Program-made: the position numbers and the translations under genes
The notes under the pieces: generated by a model
The model's input: the letters and a program-made list of their open reading frames with translations, nothing else
Databases searched by the model: none
What the model was told of the DNA's origin: nothing
In this document: piece after piece, positions 38,588 through 46,533 of the stretch
Layout of the letters: each line of letters starts with the position of its first letter
Numbering within the stretch: position 1 is the stretch's first letter
NCBI RefSeq assembly: GCF_019050325.1
Contig: NZ_VOMB01000003.1
Span: forward strand, 1-47,352
DNA: 47,352 nt
DNA from: [Mycobacterium] fortunisiensis
Lineage (GTDB): Bacteria > Actinomycetota > Actinomycetes > Mycobacteriales > Mycobacteriaceae
Direction: 5' to 3'

Positions 38588-39190
38588 CTACAGCACGGCT
38601 GCGCGCGGGTGGAAGAACACCCCGTCGGCGCGGACGCTGATGCAGTCGGGGGTGGCAATGTGCCCGACAGCGAAGGTCTTCACTCCCTCGACGCGGTCGA
38701 TCCGGGCCTCTACGCGAAGGGGCCCGAGCCGGGTGCCGGCTTCGTAGCGAAGTGTCAGTGTCCCCGTTACGGCAGGCAGGCCAGGTTTGTGTGCGGTGGC
38801 ACCGAGAACGTGGTCGAGCAGCAGAGCGCAGATTCCGCCGTGTACGTGGCCTTCGGGCCCTTCGTAGGCCGCGCCGAGCGTCACATCGGCCCAGGCTCGT
38901 CCATCCGGTTCATGGTGCACCACCAACGGGGGAGCCAGGGCGTTGCGCAAGCCGATGACCGCATTCCCCCACGTGAGCAGCCGACCGTCGGGTGTCTGCG
39001 GGATACCGAACGAACCGGGCATCAGTGAACGGCTGAGTTCCTCAGTAGCCGCATCGATCTTCGCCGTCGCGGAGGCGACGGTCTCGCCGTCGACCTCACT
39101 GCGGATGGTCACGTCGACGAGCCGACGGACAGCGGCGGTGAGCGAGGTGTAAAGCACTTCGGGAACTTCTGTTCTGCCTTCTGCGGTCAC
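38588..39190 (-). CDS. Hot-dog fold (PaaI-type) acyl-CoA thioesterase
   Basis: A 200-residue protein. The hot-dog signature is GHVHGGICALLLDHVLGATAH, followed by the strands GTLTLRYEAGTRLG and RVEARIDRVEGVKTFAVGHI. An N-terminal helical part of about 80 residues precedes the domain. It probably releases acyl groups from CoA or acts on a ring-cleavage intermediate. The GTG at 39190 lies 4 bp after the flavin reductase stop, so the two are co-transcribed. The position beside oxygenase and steroid dehydrogenase genes suggests a catabolic role. Confidence 0.85.
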   Translation of the reverse strand: MTAEGRTEVPEVLYTSLTAAVRRLVDVTIRSEVDGETVASATAKIDAATEELSRSLMPGSFGIPQTPDGRLLTWGNAVIGLRNALAPPLVVHHEPDGRAWADVTLGAAYEGPEGHVHGGICALLLDHVLGATAHKPGLPAVTGTLTLRYEAGTRLGPLRVEARIDRVEGVKTFAVGHIATPDCISVRADGVFFHPRAAVL

Positions 39191-39194
39191 CTCG

Positions 39195-39731
39195 TCACTC
39201 CGGTGTCGGAGGTGTCGGTCGGTCCGCGAACCCGCCGTAGTCGCCGCGATAGAACAACAATGGCCGACCACTGTGGGCGCGCAGAGCGGTGACGTGGACG
39301 ACGACGATGGTGTGGTCACCCGCGCCGTGCTCGTACTCCAGGTCGGCCTCGATGGTGGCCAACGTGTCGTGCAGGCGCGGCGCTCCGTTGGCCGCCGGGC
39401 TCCATTCGATGCCGGCGAACTTGTCGTCGCTGCTCCGGGCGAACTGGGCGCACACCGCCTGCTGGTCGTCGGTCAGGATGTTGATGCACATTCGACCACT
39501 GGAGCGGATCAGCGGCCACGTTGAGGATCCCCGCGACGGGCAGAACGACACGTAGGGCGGATCCAGCGATACCGAGGTGATCGACTGGCAGGTGAAGCCC
39601 ACCGGCCGCTGCCCGTCCTGACCGGTGATGACGCCGATGCCGGTGCAGAAGTGCCCGAGCACCGAACGCATGTCCTGCGGTCCTGGCCGTCGGGGTGGGG
39701 TATCCAGTGTCGCGGTGTTCTCCGAGCCCAT
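39195..39731 (-). CDS. Flavin reductase family protein
   Basis: A 178-residue FMN/FAD-binding reductase of the two-component monooxygenase type (HsaB/NtaB-like). Typical stretches are MRSVLGHFCTGIGVITG, PVGFTCQSITSVSLDPPYVSFCPS and the HTIVVVHVTAL region, ending with LLFYRGDYGGF. It should supply reduced flavin to a partner oxygenase; no such flavin oxygenase is adjacent. The ATG at 39731 has a clear AGGGAGA ribosome site. It is the first gene of a leftward pair with the thioesterase and is divergent from the PadR gene. Confidence 0.92.
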   Translation of the reverse strand: MGSENTATLDTPPRRPGPQDMRSVLGHFCTGIGVITGQDGQRPVGFTCQSITSVSLDPPYVSFCPSRGSSTWPLIRSSGRMCINILTDDQQAVCAQFARSSDDKFAGIEWSPAANGAPRLHDTLATIEADLEYEHGAGDHTIVVVHVTALRAHSGRPLLFYRGDYGGFADRPTPPTPE

Positions 39732-39845
39732 CGCTGCGTCTCCCTGCTGTCGTGTCTGGAGCCAGGTTTGTCCAGGTGAGTGGGGAGGGGCAACGGAGGT
39801 TCCCGGCCAGCGGTTCATCGATAACGGCCTTGTGACCTGGATTGT

Positions 39846-39851
39846 TACGCT
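39846..39851 (+). promoter_or_regulatory. -10 element for leaderless PadR gene
   Basis: TACGCT, 6 bp before ATG 39858. It lies in the 126-bp region shared with the flavin reductase gene, which is where the regulator is expected to act. An inverted CCAGGT/ACCTGG pair (about 39772-39777 and 39834-39839) is present, but I cannot define an operator. Confidence 0.5.
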
Positions 39852-39857
39852 TGGGTC

Positions 39858-40520
39858 ATGGACGACCCCGAGCAGAAAGCCACGCCGGCGCTGGCCGCCA
39901 ACAGCTGGGCGCTGCTCGGTTTGCTGTCCTACGAGCAGGAACTGTCCGGCTACGACATCCGCAAATGGCTCGGCTGGAGCATGCGGTTCTACTACGGCAG
40001 CCCGGCCTTCAGTCAGATCTACTCCGATCTGAAGAAGCTGGAGAAGATGGGCTACTTGACGTCGCGGGTGGATGGGACCGGCACGCGTAACCGCCGCCTC
40101 TACAAGATCACCGAAGCGGGCTTGGATGCGGTCAAGCGGTGGGCGCGGGAGACGCCGCCGGATCCGCCGTCGTTGAAGCATCCGGTGCTCATGCGGGTGA
40201 CGATGGGCCACCTCAGTGACCCGGCCACGCTGAAGCAGATGCTCCAGGACCATCTGGCCTATGTCGATGGGATGCAACGTGACGCCGCGAAGGAAGCCCG
40301 TTGGTCCGGAGCCGATCCGGCGTGGGCCTACGCCAAGATCGCCTTGGACTGGGCCGATCGTTACTACGCGTCCGAGCGGGAACTCACCCTGCAATTGATC
40401 AAGGATCTCGACGAGGCCGAGGCCAACTTTCCGAAAGTCGGGGAAGGAGCCAAGATTCCTTGGCCCGATCCCTCCTACTGGTATGAAATCGAACGGAAGG
40501 CCGACGCCGAGGACGCCTAA
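39858..40520 (+). CDS. PadR-family transcriptional regulator
   Basis: A 220-residue DNA-binding protein. The winged-helix domain is at about 12-90: SWALLGLLSYEQELSGYDIRKWL, then the recognition area GSPAFSQIYSDLKKLEKMGYL and the wing TRNRRLYKITEAG. The C-terminal half is a long-helix dimerisation domain of the virulence-activator alpha type. These regulators often respond to phenolic or hydrophobic compounds. The gene is divergent from flavin reductase-thioesterase and convergent with the KstD-type gene (4-bp overlap), so it probably controls one or both. Confidence 0.93.
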   Translation: MDDPEQKATPALAANSWALLGLLSYEQELSGYDIRKWLGWSMRFYYGSPAFSQIYSDLKKLEKMGYLTSRVDGTGTRNRRLYKITEAGLDAVKRWARETPPDPPSLKHPVLMRVTMGHLSDPATLKQMLQDHLAYVDGMQRDAAKEARWSGADPAWAYAKIALDWADRYYASERELTLQLIKDLDEAEANFPKVGEGAKIPWPDPSYWYEIERKADAEDA

Positions 40521-42220
40521 CTCCCGGCAGCGTCGCAGGCGGCAATGTAGCCGTAGACCAGCCCTTGTGCGATGGTCGCCCCAGCGCCGGGATAGGTGTG
40601 GCCGAAGGCGTTGGCGGCGGTGTTGCCTATCGCGTACAACCCCGCGATGACGGTGCCGTCTTCGCGAAGGACACGAGCGTGGTCGTCGGCTCGCAGGCCG
40701 CCGCAAGTACCGAGGTCGCTGAGCACCATCTTGACCGCGTAGAACGGGCCTTTGACCAACGGGCGCAGGTTCGGGTTCGGTGTGATCGTGGGGTCGCCGT
40801 AGTAACGGTCGTAGGCACTGCGGCCCCGCTCGAAGTCGGGGTCCTCTCCGGCGTGGGCATTTTCGTTGAATCGCGTCACGGTCGCCGAGAACTCGCCGAC
40901 CGGAACCTGCATCCTGGCGGCCAGCTCGGTGAAATCGTCTGCCTTGACCGCGATTCCGGCGTCATACCAGGTCTGCGGAATCGGCATCCGGGGAAACAGT
41001 TCGGCGGCGAAGACATAGCTGTTGCGGTACTGCTGATCGAAGACGATCCACATGCTCTCCACCGGAGTGCCTGACGCCTCGAGCTGGAGAACGCGCTGCC
41101 CGAAGCTCATGTAATCGGCCGACTCGTTGGCGAAGCGGTGACCGTTGTGGTCGACGATGAACGACCCGGGAAGTGAGCGTTCGGCGAGCATCACCGCCGG
41201 AGCCGCACCCGGCAGTGGGGCGACGGCGGGGAACCACCAGGATTGATCCATCAAGGCGATATCGGCGCCGACGTCCTGTCCAAGCCGGATGGCGTCGCCG
41301 GTGTTGGACTCCGCGCCGAGGCTGAGATTGCTTCCGAGAGACTCGGATTGGAACTTGCGGCGCATGTCCATGTCGTGATCGAAACCGCCGGCCGCGAGCA
41401 CGACTCCGCGCCGGGCCGTGACGGCGAATCGCTGTCCGGCGTGCTCGACGACCGCGCCGGTGACCCGGTCGCCCTCGGTGACCAGTTCGGTCAGTGCGGT
41501 GTCGAGCCAGATCGGGATGCGGGCCCGGATCGCCCCGGCGAACAAGCCGGCCGCCAGCGCCTGACCGCCTGCGGCGTAACGCCTTCCGAGAGCCAGACCG
41601 CCGATGCCTTGCGCGAGCCGCTTGAGCACGGTGGGCAGTCCCTTGCGGGGCACCCGGCTCATCAGGTTGAGCCAGCGGTAGTCGGCACCGGTGGTCGGCA
41701 TCGGGATGCTGACCTCCATGACCCCGGGACGCAGGTCGGCCAGGTACTCGCCGAGGATCGACGTGTCCAGCGGGCGGCATTCGCAGGTGCGCCCGGCCGC
41801 CGAACCGCCGGGCGCCTCGGGGTGGTAGTCGGAGTATTCCTTGGCCCAGAACAACTTCATCGGGGTGGTGCGGCGCAACATGTCGACCATCGCCGGCAGG
41901 TTGTCCAGGTATGCCGCGGAGCGCTCCCGCGGCGCGGAATCACCGACGACCGACTCCAGGTAGGTGTGCGCCCGAGCCACCGGGTCATTGCCGCCGCAGT
42001 CGGAGATCACCGGGCTGGCGGGCAGCCACAGGGCGCCGCCGGATCGGGCGGTGGAACCGCCGACGTAGGACGACTTCTCGACGACGAGGACGGACAACCC
42101 CTGCTCGTGGGCTGCGAGGGCGGCGGCCAGTCCGGTGCCGGATCCGACGACGAGAAGGTCGACGTCGGTGGCGGCAACGGTCAGTCCGGCGGGAATGGTC
42201 TTGTGGCTGGTGGCGGTCAC
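40517..42220 (-). CDS. kstD: KstD-type 3-ketosteroid delta-1-dehydrogenase
   Basis: A 567-residue FAD flavoprotein. The N-terminal FAD motif is VDLLVVGSGTGLAAALAA, followed by GGSTARSGGALWLP. Tyr132 in YSDYHPEAPGG corresponds to the first catalytic Tyr, another is in NESADYMSFG, and the C-terminal part has FYAVKMVLSDLGTCGGL and GNTAANAFGHTYPGAGATI. The enzyme introduces a C1-C2 double bond into 3-ketosteroids. GTG at 42220 is chosen; TATCGT lies 8 bp upstream. It is divergent from the KshA-type gene. Several KstD paralogues exist per mycobacterial genome, so the exact steroid is unknown. Confidence 0.88.
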   Translation of the reverse strand: MTATSHKTIPAGLTVAATDVDLLVVGSGTGLAAALAAHEQGLSVLVVEKSSYVGGSTARSGGALWLPASPVISDCGGNDPVARAHTYLESVVGDSAPRERSAAYLDNLPAMVDMLRRTTPMKLFWAKEYSDYHPEAPGGSAAGRTCECRPLDTSILGEYLADLRPGVMEVSIPMPTTGADYRWLNLMSRVPRKGLPTVLKRLAQGIGGLALGRRYAAGGQALAAGLFAGAIRARIPIWLDTALTELVTEGDRVTGAVVEHAGQRFAVTARRGVVLAAGGFDHDMDMRRKFQSESLGSNLSLGAESNTGDAIRLGQDVGADIALMDQSWWFPAVAPLPGAAPAVMLAERSLPGSFIVDHNGHRFANESADYMSFGQRVLQLEASGTPVESMWIVFDQQYRNSYVFAAELFPRMPIPQTWYDAGIAVKADDFTELAARMQVPVGEFSATVTRFNENAHAGEDPDFERGRSAYDRYYGDPTITPNPNLRPLVKGPFYAVKMVLSDLGTCGGLRADDHARVLREDGTVIAGLYAIGNTAANAFGHTYPGAGATIAQGLVYGYIAACDAAGS

Positions 42221-42363
42221 GACCGAAGACGATATGGCGCGAACCGGCAACGTTGATTCTGGTCTCCTGTTGAGCGGAACACTGACCTTCCGGCCCGCCT
42301 GTAATCGCAGTTCAATGGGCGCCAACAGCCCAAGGAATCCATTGATCGAAGGACGGCCGCAAC
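42221..42363. promoter_or_regulatory. Divergent kstD / kshA-type promoter region
   Basis: This 143-bp gap holds both start regions. TATCGT on the minus strand (about 42229-42234) can drive the dehydrogenase gene, and GAAGGA before ATG 42364 is a ribosome site for the oxygenase gene. A short palindrome CAACGTTG is at 42248-42255. I looked for the cholesterol regulator KstR motif and did not find a convincing match. Confidence 0.35.
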
Positions 42364-43509
42364 ATGACGACGCACTCAGATACCGACGAAATTCGGTTGA
42401 TCGAGGCCGGTTCGGTACCTACCAGGTTCGCCCGCGGCTGGCACTGCCTGGGACTGGTCCGCGATTTCGGTGACGGCCAACCGCACCAGATCAACGCCTT
42501 CGGGCAGAAGCTGGTGGTGTTCCGTGGTGAGGACGGCGCCATCAACGTGCTCGACGGATATTGCAGGCACATGGGCGGCGATCTGTCGCAGGGGACAGTG
42601 AAAGGCAACGAGATCGCCTGCCTGTTCCACGATTGGCGCTGGGGTGGCGACGGCCGCTGCAAGATGGTGCCCTACAGCAAGCGCACGCCACGATTGGCGA
42701 GAACCGCGGCCTGGCCCACGCTGCAGCAGGACGGCATGCTGTTCGTCTGGAACGACCCCGAACGCAAGGCGCCGCCGGCCGACGTGACGATTCCGCGCAT
42801 CGAGGGAGCCACCAGCGACGGGTGGACCGACTGGCACTGGTACACCACGGTGGTCAACACCAACTGCCGCGAGATCATCGACAACGTTGTCGACATGGCA
42901 CACTTCTTCTACATCCACGGTTCGCTGCCGACGCACTTCAAGAACATCTTCGAAGGTCACGTCGCGACCCAGTACATGAAGAGTGCCGGCCGGCCCGACC
43001 TCGGCGATCCCGAGGGGTCCAAGCTGCTCGGCACGACCTCGCTGGCCTCCTATCACGGTCCGTCGTTCATGATCGACGATCTCACCTATCACTATCAGGA
43101 GTTCGATCAGCGCACTGTCTTGATCAACTGTCATTACCCGATCGACGCGGATTCCTTTGTGCTGCAATACGGCATCGTGGTGGAAAAGAACGCGGCCATG
43201 CCGGAGGACCTCGCGATGCAGACGGCCATCGCGCTCGGGGATTTCGTCAAGTTGGGATTCGAGCAGGACGTCGAGATCTGGCGGAACAAGACCCGGATCG
43301 ACAATCCGCTACTAGTCGAAGAGGACGGACCGGTGTACCAGCTGAGGCGCTGGTATGAGCAGTTCTACGTCGATGCGGCCGAGATCTCACCGGACATGGT
43401 GGACCGCTTCGAATTCGAGCTGGACACCACCCGGCCGTACGAGGCCTGGATGCGGGAAGTGGAGGCCAATCTGGCTGCCCGCAGCGCGACATCCGGGCCC
43501 GTGGGGTGA
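42364..43509 (+). CDS. kshA: KshA-type Rieske oxygenase (3-ketosteroid 9-alpha-hydroxylase oxygenase)
   Basis: A 381-residue Rieske non-haem iron oxygenase. The [2Fe-2S] ligands are Cys67, His69, Cys86 and His89 (YCRHMGGDLSQG, CLFHDWRWGG). The mononuclear iron site is Asn174/Asp177/His180/His185 in DNVVDMAHFFYIHG plus Asp302. The positions match known KshA enzymes within one residue. With KstD it opens ring B of the steroid nucleus. The reductase KshB is not in the window. Its TGA overlaps the GTG of a small cysteine-rich protein gene. Confidence 0.92.
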   Translation: MTTHSDTDEIRLIEAGSVPTRFARGWHCLGLVRDFGDGQPHQINAFGQKLVVFRGEDGAINVLDGYCRHMGGDLSQGTVKGNEIACLFHDWRWGGDGRCKMVPYSKRTPRLARTAAWPTLQQDGMLFVWNDPERKAPPADVTIPRIEGATSDGWTDWHWYTTVVNTNCREIIDNVVDMAHFFYIHGSLPTHFKNIFEGHVATQYMKSAGRPDLGDPEGSKLLGTTSLASYHGPSFMIDDLTYHYQEFDQRTVLINCHYPIDADSFVLQYGIVVEKNAAMPEDLAMQTAIALGDFVKLGFEQDVEIWRNKTRIDNPLLVEEDGPVYQLRRWYEQFYVDAAEISPDMVDRFEFELDTTRPYEAWMREVEANLAARSATSGPVG

Positions 43510-43805
43510 CGATGGCCGTCCGCTCGGACAATCGCCTCGATGACGCGCCGATGGTGCCGGTGACGTGCGCCCGGTGCGGCGCCGGCGTCGAGGTGCGCAA
43601 GAGCAGCTGGAATCAGACCAGCGTTCAGTGGACCGGCGCAGCCCTGGCCCACTGTGAAGAGCGCCGCACCGCTGCGCAATTGGTCGGAAATGGTGGGTGT
43701 GGACTCTTCCTTGCGTGCTCTGCCTTGAGTGGGTCCATCGCCGATGCGGTGCGTTCGGGAGCGCTGCAGGTGGTCGACGAGACGACTACCGCTCAAGAAG
43801 CCTGA
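43506..43805 (+). CDS. Small five-cysteine protein coupled to the KshA-type gene
   Basis: A 99-residue soluble protein with Cys21-x2-Cys24, Cys50, Cys65 and Cys71. A distinctive central motif is RKSSWNQTSVQW (31-42) followed by CEERR. I do not recognise an established domain. The cysteine pattern could bind zinc or an iron-sulfur cluster, and similar small proteins next to KshA-type oxygenases seem familiar, so an electron-transfer or assembly role is possible. GTG 43506 gives GTGA overlap with the oxygenase stop; ATG 43512 is an alternative. The last 20 bp overlap the convergent TetR gene. Confidence 0.72.
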   Translation: MTMAVRSDNRLDDAPMVPVTCARCGAGVEVRKSSWNQTSVQWTGAALAHCEERRTAAQLVGNGGCGLFLACSALSGSIADAVRSGALQVVDETTTAQEA

Positions 43806-44412
43806 CGGTGCGGGTGAGCCGTTCTGATACTTCCCCCAGGGTGATGCGCTGCTGAGCGAATGCGGCGACGTTGGACATCCAGACGTCTGACAGTATTTCG
43901 GCGGCGCCGGTTCCGTTTGATGCCGAAATACCCTGCCCGACTGACCCGATGAAGATGCCAACGATCTGCCGCCGAACCCGGTCGGCCTGGGTCGCGGCGG
44001 TGCCGTCGGCGTACAGATACGGACGAACCATGGCCTCGGCAAAGTGTGGTGAGGAGCAGAGCCTGCCGGTGAGGGCGAGGGCAACCTGCCGCAGACGCTG
44101 AAACAGATCCGTGCCGCTTGTAGCGCAACGATACTCAGTTTCGAAATCCCACAGCCATTCGTAGAAACATGCGAGCAGCAGGTCGTCCTTTGATGGGAAA
44201 TACTGGTACACAGTGCTGGCCGACATGCCTGCGGTCGCGGCGACTGCACGGATCTGGCATGCGTCGTAGCCCTGGAAGGCCAGTGACGTCGCGGCATTGA
44301 CGATCCGCTCACGGCGAGCTATTCGGGCAGCCGTGAGTTCTGTTGTTCCTGAACATCGTTCGGGAGTCAGCAGGCGAATAGTCTTCGCCGTTTTCAACTC
44401 AGATGCCGTCAC
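43786..44412 (-). CDS. TetR-family transcriptional regulator
   Basis: A protein of about 208 residues. The helix-turn-helix domain has RRERIVNAATSLAFQGYDACQIRAVAA, AGMSASTVYQYFPSKDDLL, typical of TetR. The C-terminal ligand domain is unassigned. GTG at 44412 is 7 bp after TAGTGT, giving a leaderless start; GTG 44421 is an in-frame alternative. An 11-bp palindrome covers the start and a 14-bp palindrome lies 32 bp upstream, both good autoregulation sites. It likely controls the neighbouring oxygenase or SDR genes. Confidence 0.92.
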   Translation of the reverse strand: MTASELKTAKTIRLLTPERCSGTTELTAARIARRERIVNAATSLAFQGYDACQIRAVAATAGMSASTVYQYFPSKDDLLLACFYEWLWDFETEYRCATSGTDLFQRLRQVALALTGRLCSSPHFAEAMVRPYLYADGTAATQADRVRRQIVGIFIGSVGQGISASNGTGAAEILSDVWMSNVAAFAQQRITLGEVSERLTRTVRLLER

Positions 44413-44418
44413 GGTGAC
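44408..44418. promoter_or_regulatory. Palindrome over the TetR gene start
   Basis: GTCAC-G-GTGAC, a perfect 11-bp palindrome spanning the proposed GTG start codon of the TetR gene. It is a candidate autoregulatory site. Confidence 0.35.
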
Positions 44419-44443
44419 CACACTAGGTTCGGCTCAGACGATT

Positions 44444-44457
44444 GAGCACCGGTGCTC
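44444..44457. promoter_or_regulatory. Perfect 14-bp palindrome, candidate TetR operator
   Basis: GAGCACCGGTGCTC lies in the 112-bp gap between the SDR stop and the TetR start, 32 bp before the TetR GTG. The location and symmetry fit an operator for the adjacent regulator. The tip could also act as a small terminator for the SDR transcript. Confidence 0.45.
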
Positions 44458-44524
44458 TCGCTGACCGGGCAACCAGCTACCAAAGAATTCCAGCGGACCC
44501 GCATACCGACATCCGTTCCACCGA

Positions 44525-45307
44525 TCAGGCGTGTGCGCCGCCGTCGACACGGATCTCGGTGCCGGTGATGAACGCCCCGTCATCGGAGGCGACCATGGCG
44601 ATCACCGATGCGACAGCGCCGGGGTCTCCGAGGATTTCACTGTCGGTGCCGTGCAGCAGCGGGGTCTGCTTGGCCCAGAGGCCGAGGTCGTATCCCTCGG
44701 GCATCTTGTCAAGAGTGCTGTTGGCCAGGGCCGTTGACACCCCGCCGGGCTGGATGTTGACCGCGCGCAGGCCCTGCTTGGAGTACTCCAGTGCCAGGGA
44801 ATGGGTGAAGCTAAGGACGCCGCCCTTACTGGCTGCATAGGCCGCCATATATGGGTGTGCGAACGTCGCAGCGGTGGAGGTGAAGTTGACCACGACACCG
44901 CGCCGTGATTCCAGCAGGGCCGGCAGCGCCTGGCGGGTCATCAGAAAGGTGCCGGTGAGGTTGACGGCCAGAGTGCGGTTCCAGTCTTCGAGGCTGGTCT
45001 CGTGCGTGTGCGAACACGTCTGCATGGCAGCGACATTGACCAGAACCTCAAGCCCGCCCAACTCGGCTACGGCCGCGTCTACCGCGGCGACCACGTCCTC
45101 CTCTCGCGATATGTCGAGGAGGGCCGTGGTGAGCCGTTCGACGGTGCCGGCAGCTTCGGCGGCCGCGGTAGTCGCGGCCAACCCGTCAGCCGAGATGTCG
45201 TAGGCCACCACCGTGGCACCCTCATCGAGCAGGCGAGCCACCGTGGCCGCGCCGATACCCGACCCGGCGCCGGTGACGATGACACGGCGGTCTGAGAAGC
45301 GATCCAT
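44525..45307 (-). CDS. Short-chain dehydrogenase/reductase of the accessory cluster
   Basis: A 260-residue classical SDR. The cofactor motif is VTGAGSGIG, followed by VAYDIS (Asp after beta-2 suggests NAD preference). The catalytic Ser is in NFTSTAATF and the YAASK box supplies Tyr and Lys. The NNAG motif appears as NVAA. It may oxidise a hydroxyl on a steroid or other alicyclic compound. ATG at 45307 has GAGGAG 8 bp upstream; GTG 45310 is adjacent. It follows the dioxygenase-like gene by 18 bp, so the two form an operon. Confidence 0.92.
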   Translation of the reverse strand: MDRFSDRRVIVTGAGSGIGAATVARLLDEGATVVAYDISADGLAATTAAAEAAGTVERLTTALLDISREEDVVAAVDAAVAELGGLEVLVNVAAMQTCSHTHETSLEDWNRTLAVNLTGTFLMTRQALPALLESRRGVVVNFTSTAATFAHPYMAAYAASKGGVLSFTHSLALEYSKQGLRAVNIQPGGVSTALANSTLDKMPEGYDLGLWAKQTPLLHGTDSEILGDPGAVASVIAMVASDDGAFITGTEIRVDGGAHA

Positions 45308-45325
45308 CACAGGTTCTCCTCGGGC

Positions 45326-46402
45326 TCAGGCGAACTGGAAAGCCGACAGCGGGGCTTCGTCCGGGTAGCTGCTGGGGCCACCGAGGTCGTAGGCGGCGTT
45401 GAGCGCACCGATGAACTGCGGATCGTGCAGCGGCTCGCCGGGCACGTCGAGCTTGATGCCCTTGCCCTTGAGATCGTCGACCATCATGCCGATGGCCCGT
45501 TCGATCGTGATGTCGTCGGATCCATCCATGTTCTTCTTGAGTTCGTCGTAGTCGGAGAACACCTCGGCGGACCAGTGCACGAGGAAGCGCAGCTCGTCGG
45601 TGTGGTGGCGGGCGATGACGTCCTGCCCGTTCTTCAGCAGCCACCGGTCACGGTCCGCCGGGTCTCCGGTGAACACGGTGTCGAACGCCAGTCCGGCCGG
45701 AACCTGTTGCTCCAGTGGGCCGTTGGCCTCTCCGCGGTGCACCATCATCTCGTTCTGCACCACCACGCCGCGGTTGTTGATCGGCGGCAGTACCCGGGCG
45801 GGCGGCTTCAGCGGGCCGTCGGGCCAGTAGGTGAAGCCGGAGCCCTCATCGAGGGAGAACCAGGTGATCACCTGGGCCATCTTGATCAGGTAGTCGGTGA
45901 ACAGGCCGGACTTGCCCATCACGCTGCACAGCCAGGTGGGGGCGTTCTCGTGGCGCACGCCGCGGAAGCTGGGGGAGTCCAGGTGGCCGGGGTCGCGGTT
46001 GGCGCACGGACCGTTGATGTTGAACAGCATCATCTCGGGCTTGGCGTATTCGGCGTTCCAGTAGCTCTTGGCCTGCTCGATGAAACCTTGGTTGTAGAAG
46101 CAATCGTGCAACTCGGGGTAGAGGACGGTGCCGTAGTTGGCCAGATAGCCGCGGAAGGTCGGGGTGAGGAACAGGTCGAGTGACGGGGTGAATCCCTCTG
46201 GGAAGGCGCCGCTCATGGTGGCCATCAGCTCGTCGGCCGAGGCGAAGTGCTGGGCGATGATCAGCTTCCATGGGCCCTGGGTGTGCACGACGTCGAGCAG
46301 TCTGCGCTTCTGGTCTTCGGTGTAGACGTCGCTGAGCTCGCGCGGAGGGGCCGCGGGCCGCAGGATGTCGGACAGTTCCATTCGCCGATCGTCGGTCAGC
46401 AT
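45326..46402 (-). CDS. Unassigned protein with an HxD...H iron-site pattern
   Basis: A 358-residue soluble protein that I cannot assign firmly. A candidate metal triad is His140-x-Asp142 (PGHLDSPSFRGV) and His222 (MMVHRGEANG), with Arg271 further on (HHTDELRFLVHW). This resembles the order in Fe(II)/2-oxoglutarate dioxygenases of the phytanoyl-CoA hydroxylase type. Aromatic-rich stretches such as DEGSGFTYWPDGPLKPP may shape a substrate pocket. ATG at 46402 has AGGAG 7 bp upstream. It is the first gene of an operon with the SDR, suggesting hydroxylation then oxidation of a common substrate. The family call is inference. Confidence 0.7.
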   Translation of the reverse strand: MLTDDRRMELSDILRPAAPPRELSDVYTEDQKRRLLDVVHTQGPWKLIIAQHFASADELMATMSGAFPEGFTPSLDLFLTPTFRGYLANYGTVLYPELHDCFYNQGFIEQAKSYWNAEYAKPEMMLFNINGPCANRDPGHLDSPSFRGVRHENAPTWLCSVMGKSGLFTDYLIKMAQVITWFSLDEGSGFTYWPDGPLKPPARVLPPINNRGVVVQNEMMVHRGEANGPLEQQVPAGLAFDTVFTGDPADRDRWLLKNGQDVIARHHTDELRFLVHWSAEVFSDYDELKKNMDGSDDITIERAIGMMVDDLKGKGIKLDVPGEPLHDPQFIGALNAAYDLGGPSSYPDEAPLSAFQFA

Positions 46403-46533
46403 TATTGTCTCCTAAGGGCTTTCAGCGGTCTCGCTCGCTCGAGTCTGGCGGCATTGCGAATCGTCGAACCTGGCGGTGACCGCTGATCGGGATATCAATC
46501 CGAGTTGCCACCGGGTAGATAGCGGGCTTTTGC
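46403..46533. promoter_or_regulatory. Intergenic region upstream of the dioxygenase-like gene
   Basis: 131 bp between the TetR stop (46534) and the dioxygenase-like start. The ribosome site AGGAG is at about 46410-46414 on the minus strand. An imperfect palindrome CGGGATATCAATCCG is at about 46489-46503 and could bind one of the two TetR proteins. No -10 is convincing. Confidence 0.25.

Noticed and set aside
42221..42363. KstR-type operator between the steroid genes
   Set aside because: Only an ungapped CAACGTTG was found; the spacing and flanks of the KstR motif are not met.
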